Assembly (NCBI RefSeq): GCF_003949795.1
Contig: NZ_RPRY01000025.1
Location: forward strand, 1-42,873
Origin: Streptomyces sp. WAC06614
Lineage (GTDB): Bacteria; Actinomycetota; Actinomycetes; Streptomycetales; Streptomycetaceae
Direction: 5' to 3'
Length of the DNA stretch: 42,873 bases
How positions within the stretch are numbered: the stretch's first letter is position 1; each line of letters opens with the position of its first letter. Below the pieces are notes generated by a model. The model worked only from the letters and a program-made list of their open reading frames with translations, did no database searches and was not told the DNA's origin. Both the position numbers and the translations under genes were made by a program. Below are positions 41,953 to 42,873 of the stretch, in pieces.

Positions 41953-42873
41953 ATGCAGCGCACGGCGCCGGAAGGGCGCGGGCCGGTCCGCTACGGTCCG
42001 CCCGCGCCGGAGCCGGGCCTGCCGGTGCTGCCCGAGCTGACCGCCGTACTGGCCGAGGCCGCGGTCCGGTCGGCGCCCGAGCCGCCCGGGGGCGGCCCGG
42101 CCGTGCGGGAGGCCGCCTGCCGGTACTGGGACTCCCGAGGCCTGCCCACCGACCCCGGCGCGGTGGCCGCCGGCCCGGGCGCGCCGGCCCTGCTGCTCGC
42201 GCTGCTCGGTGCGCACGGCGGCGACGTCATGCTGCCGCGCCCCTGCCCCGCCTGGTGGACCCCGCAGGTCCGGCTGCTGGGCCGGCGCGCCTACCACGTG
42301 CCCACCCCGGCCGAGTGCGGCGGCGTACCCGATCCCTACGCGCTGCTGGAGACCGTACGGCGGGTGCGCGCGGAGGGCGGCGACCCGCGGGTGCTGCTGC
42401 TGTCCGTGGCAGACGACCCCACCGCGACCGTGCCCCCGCCGGAACTGCTGCACGAGGCGTGCGAGGCGGCGCAGTCCGCCGGGCTGTTCGTGGTCGCCGA
42501 CGAGACCTGGCGGGACACCGTGCACCGGCCGCACGAGACCCTGGTGCTCAGCCCGGCCGGGATGCTGCCCGAGCAGACGGCCGTGCTCCTGGACCTGTCC
42601 GGCGCGCTGCTGCCGGGCGGCTGGCCGGCCGCCGTGCTCCGCTTCCCCGACACCCCGCGCGGCACCTGGCTGAGGGCCCGGACCCTGGACGTCCTCACCG
42701 CCACCGGGGCCCAGGTCGCGGGCCCGGTTGCCGGCGCCGCCGCCCACGCGCTGGACGAGCCCGACGCCGTCGCCGCCCGGGTGATCGCCGCGGCCCGGCT
42801 GCACGGAGCCGTCGCCGCGGCCGTGCACCGGGAACTGCTGGCCGTCGGTGCGCTGGCCCTGCCGCCGCGGGCC
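41953..42873 (+). CDS. Degenerate class I/II aminotransferase-fold protein (3' partial)
   Basis: The frame stays open for 307 codons to the window end, so the C-terminus is missing. The fold can be followed along a PLP-dependent aminotransferase: an N-terminal segment (VAAGPGAPALLLALL, PRPCPAWW), then DDPTATVPPPELL in place of NPTG, ADETWRDT in place of ADEIY, and LSGALLPGGWPA in place of LSKxxxxGGWR. Thus Asn is D155, Tyr is W186 and the PLP lysine is G217. It is probably not a transaminase and may be a PLP-fold pseudoenzyme. Start ATG 41953; GTG 41944 (also in frame, behind GAGG) is possible. Confidence 0.8.
   Translation, partial: MQRTAPEGRGPVRYGPPAPEPGLPVLPELTAVLAEAAVRSAPEPPGGGPAVREAACRYWDSRGLPTDPGAVAAGPGAPALLLALLGAHGGDVMLPRPCPAWWTPQVRLLGRRAYHVPTPAECGGVPDPYALLETVRRVRAEGGDPRVLLLSVADDPTATVPPPELLHEACEAAQSAGLFVVADETWRDTVHRPHETLVLSPAGMLPEQTAVLLDLSGALLPGGWPAAVLRFPDTPRGTWLRARTLDVLTATGAQVAGPVAGAAAHALDEPDAVAARVIAAARLHGAVAAAVHRELLAVGALALPPRA

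Overview
The window is very GC-rich actinobacterial DNA, almost certainly from Streptomyces or the close relative Kitasatospora. The signs are third-position GC saturation, frequent GTG/TTG starts, 4-bp start/stop overlaps, and a crotonyl-CoA carboxylase/reductase (Ccr) whose CO2-binding residues fall at the same numbers known for Kitasatospora setae Ccr. From memory, the block DNA repair - pssA/psd - ethylmalonyl-CoA genes resembles the SCO6461-SCO6475 stretch of S. coelicolor; this was not checked by alignment.

Layout. 1-3240: tail of an unidentified acidic protein, then a divergent Lrp/AsnC regulator and EamA exporter separated by a 14-bp tandem-repeat array, with an aspartate/aromatic aminotransferase overlapping the exporter. 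3550-6855: a tightly packed set of ImmA/IrrE-like metallopeptidase, 7-TM MAB_1171c-type protein, TPR-like protein and secreted DUF3574 protein. 6960-8430: two tiny coupled genes (membrane peptide and zinc ribbon) divergent from an HTH regulator. 8520-13070: glycerate kinase, BCCT transporter, NUDIX hydrolase, an unknown gene and a YcxB-like protein. 13136-14973: SpoIIE-type phosphatase followed by a stand-alone MASE1 sensor. 15068-17086: Ada/AlkA fusion plus ogt (alkylation repair).

17214-28269 is the metabolic core. pssA and psd make phosphatidylethanolamine. The five-gene operon ccr-meaA-mcl-mch-acyl-CoA dehydrogenase, with a TetR regulator and a double-length 3-hydroxyacyl-CoA dehydrogenase upstream, covers most of the ethylmalonyl-CoA pathway: acetyl units go through crotonyl-, ethylmalonyl-, methylsuccinyl-, mesaconyl- and methylmalyl-CoA to glyoxylate and propionyl-CoA. 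This also supplies extender units for polyketides. The ccr promoter carries two matching inverted repeats, one against the -35 and one inside the -35/-10 spacer.

28700-42873: HEAT-like protein, secreted Tap-family peptidase, Rv2578c-type radical SAM protein with a LexA-like box, SRPBCC protein, a coupled trio of peptidases (M55, M20, S9), an arginase-fold protein lacking two metal-binding histidines, a DUF5107 protein, a methyltransferase, a DinB-like TIGR03086 protein, and a truncated-by-window aminotransferase-fold protein that lacks the PLP lysine.

No rRNA, tRNA, CRISPR array, insertion sequence or prophage was seen. Most genes look like ordinary chromosomal genes. The best candidates for something new are the degenerate aminotransferase-fold protein, the small coupled gene pair, the metallopeptidase/7-TM/TPR/DUF3574 set, the 14-bp array and the ccr operator pair.
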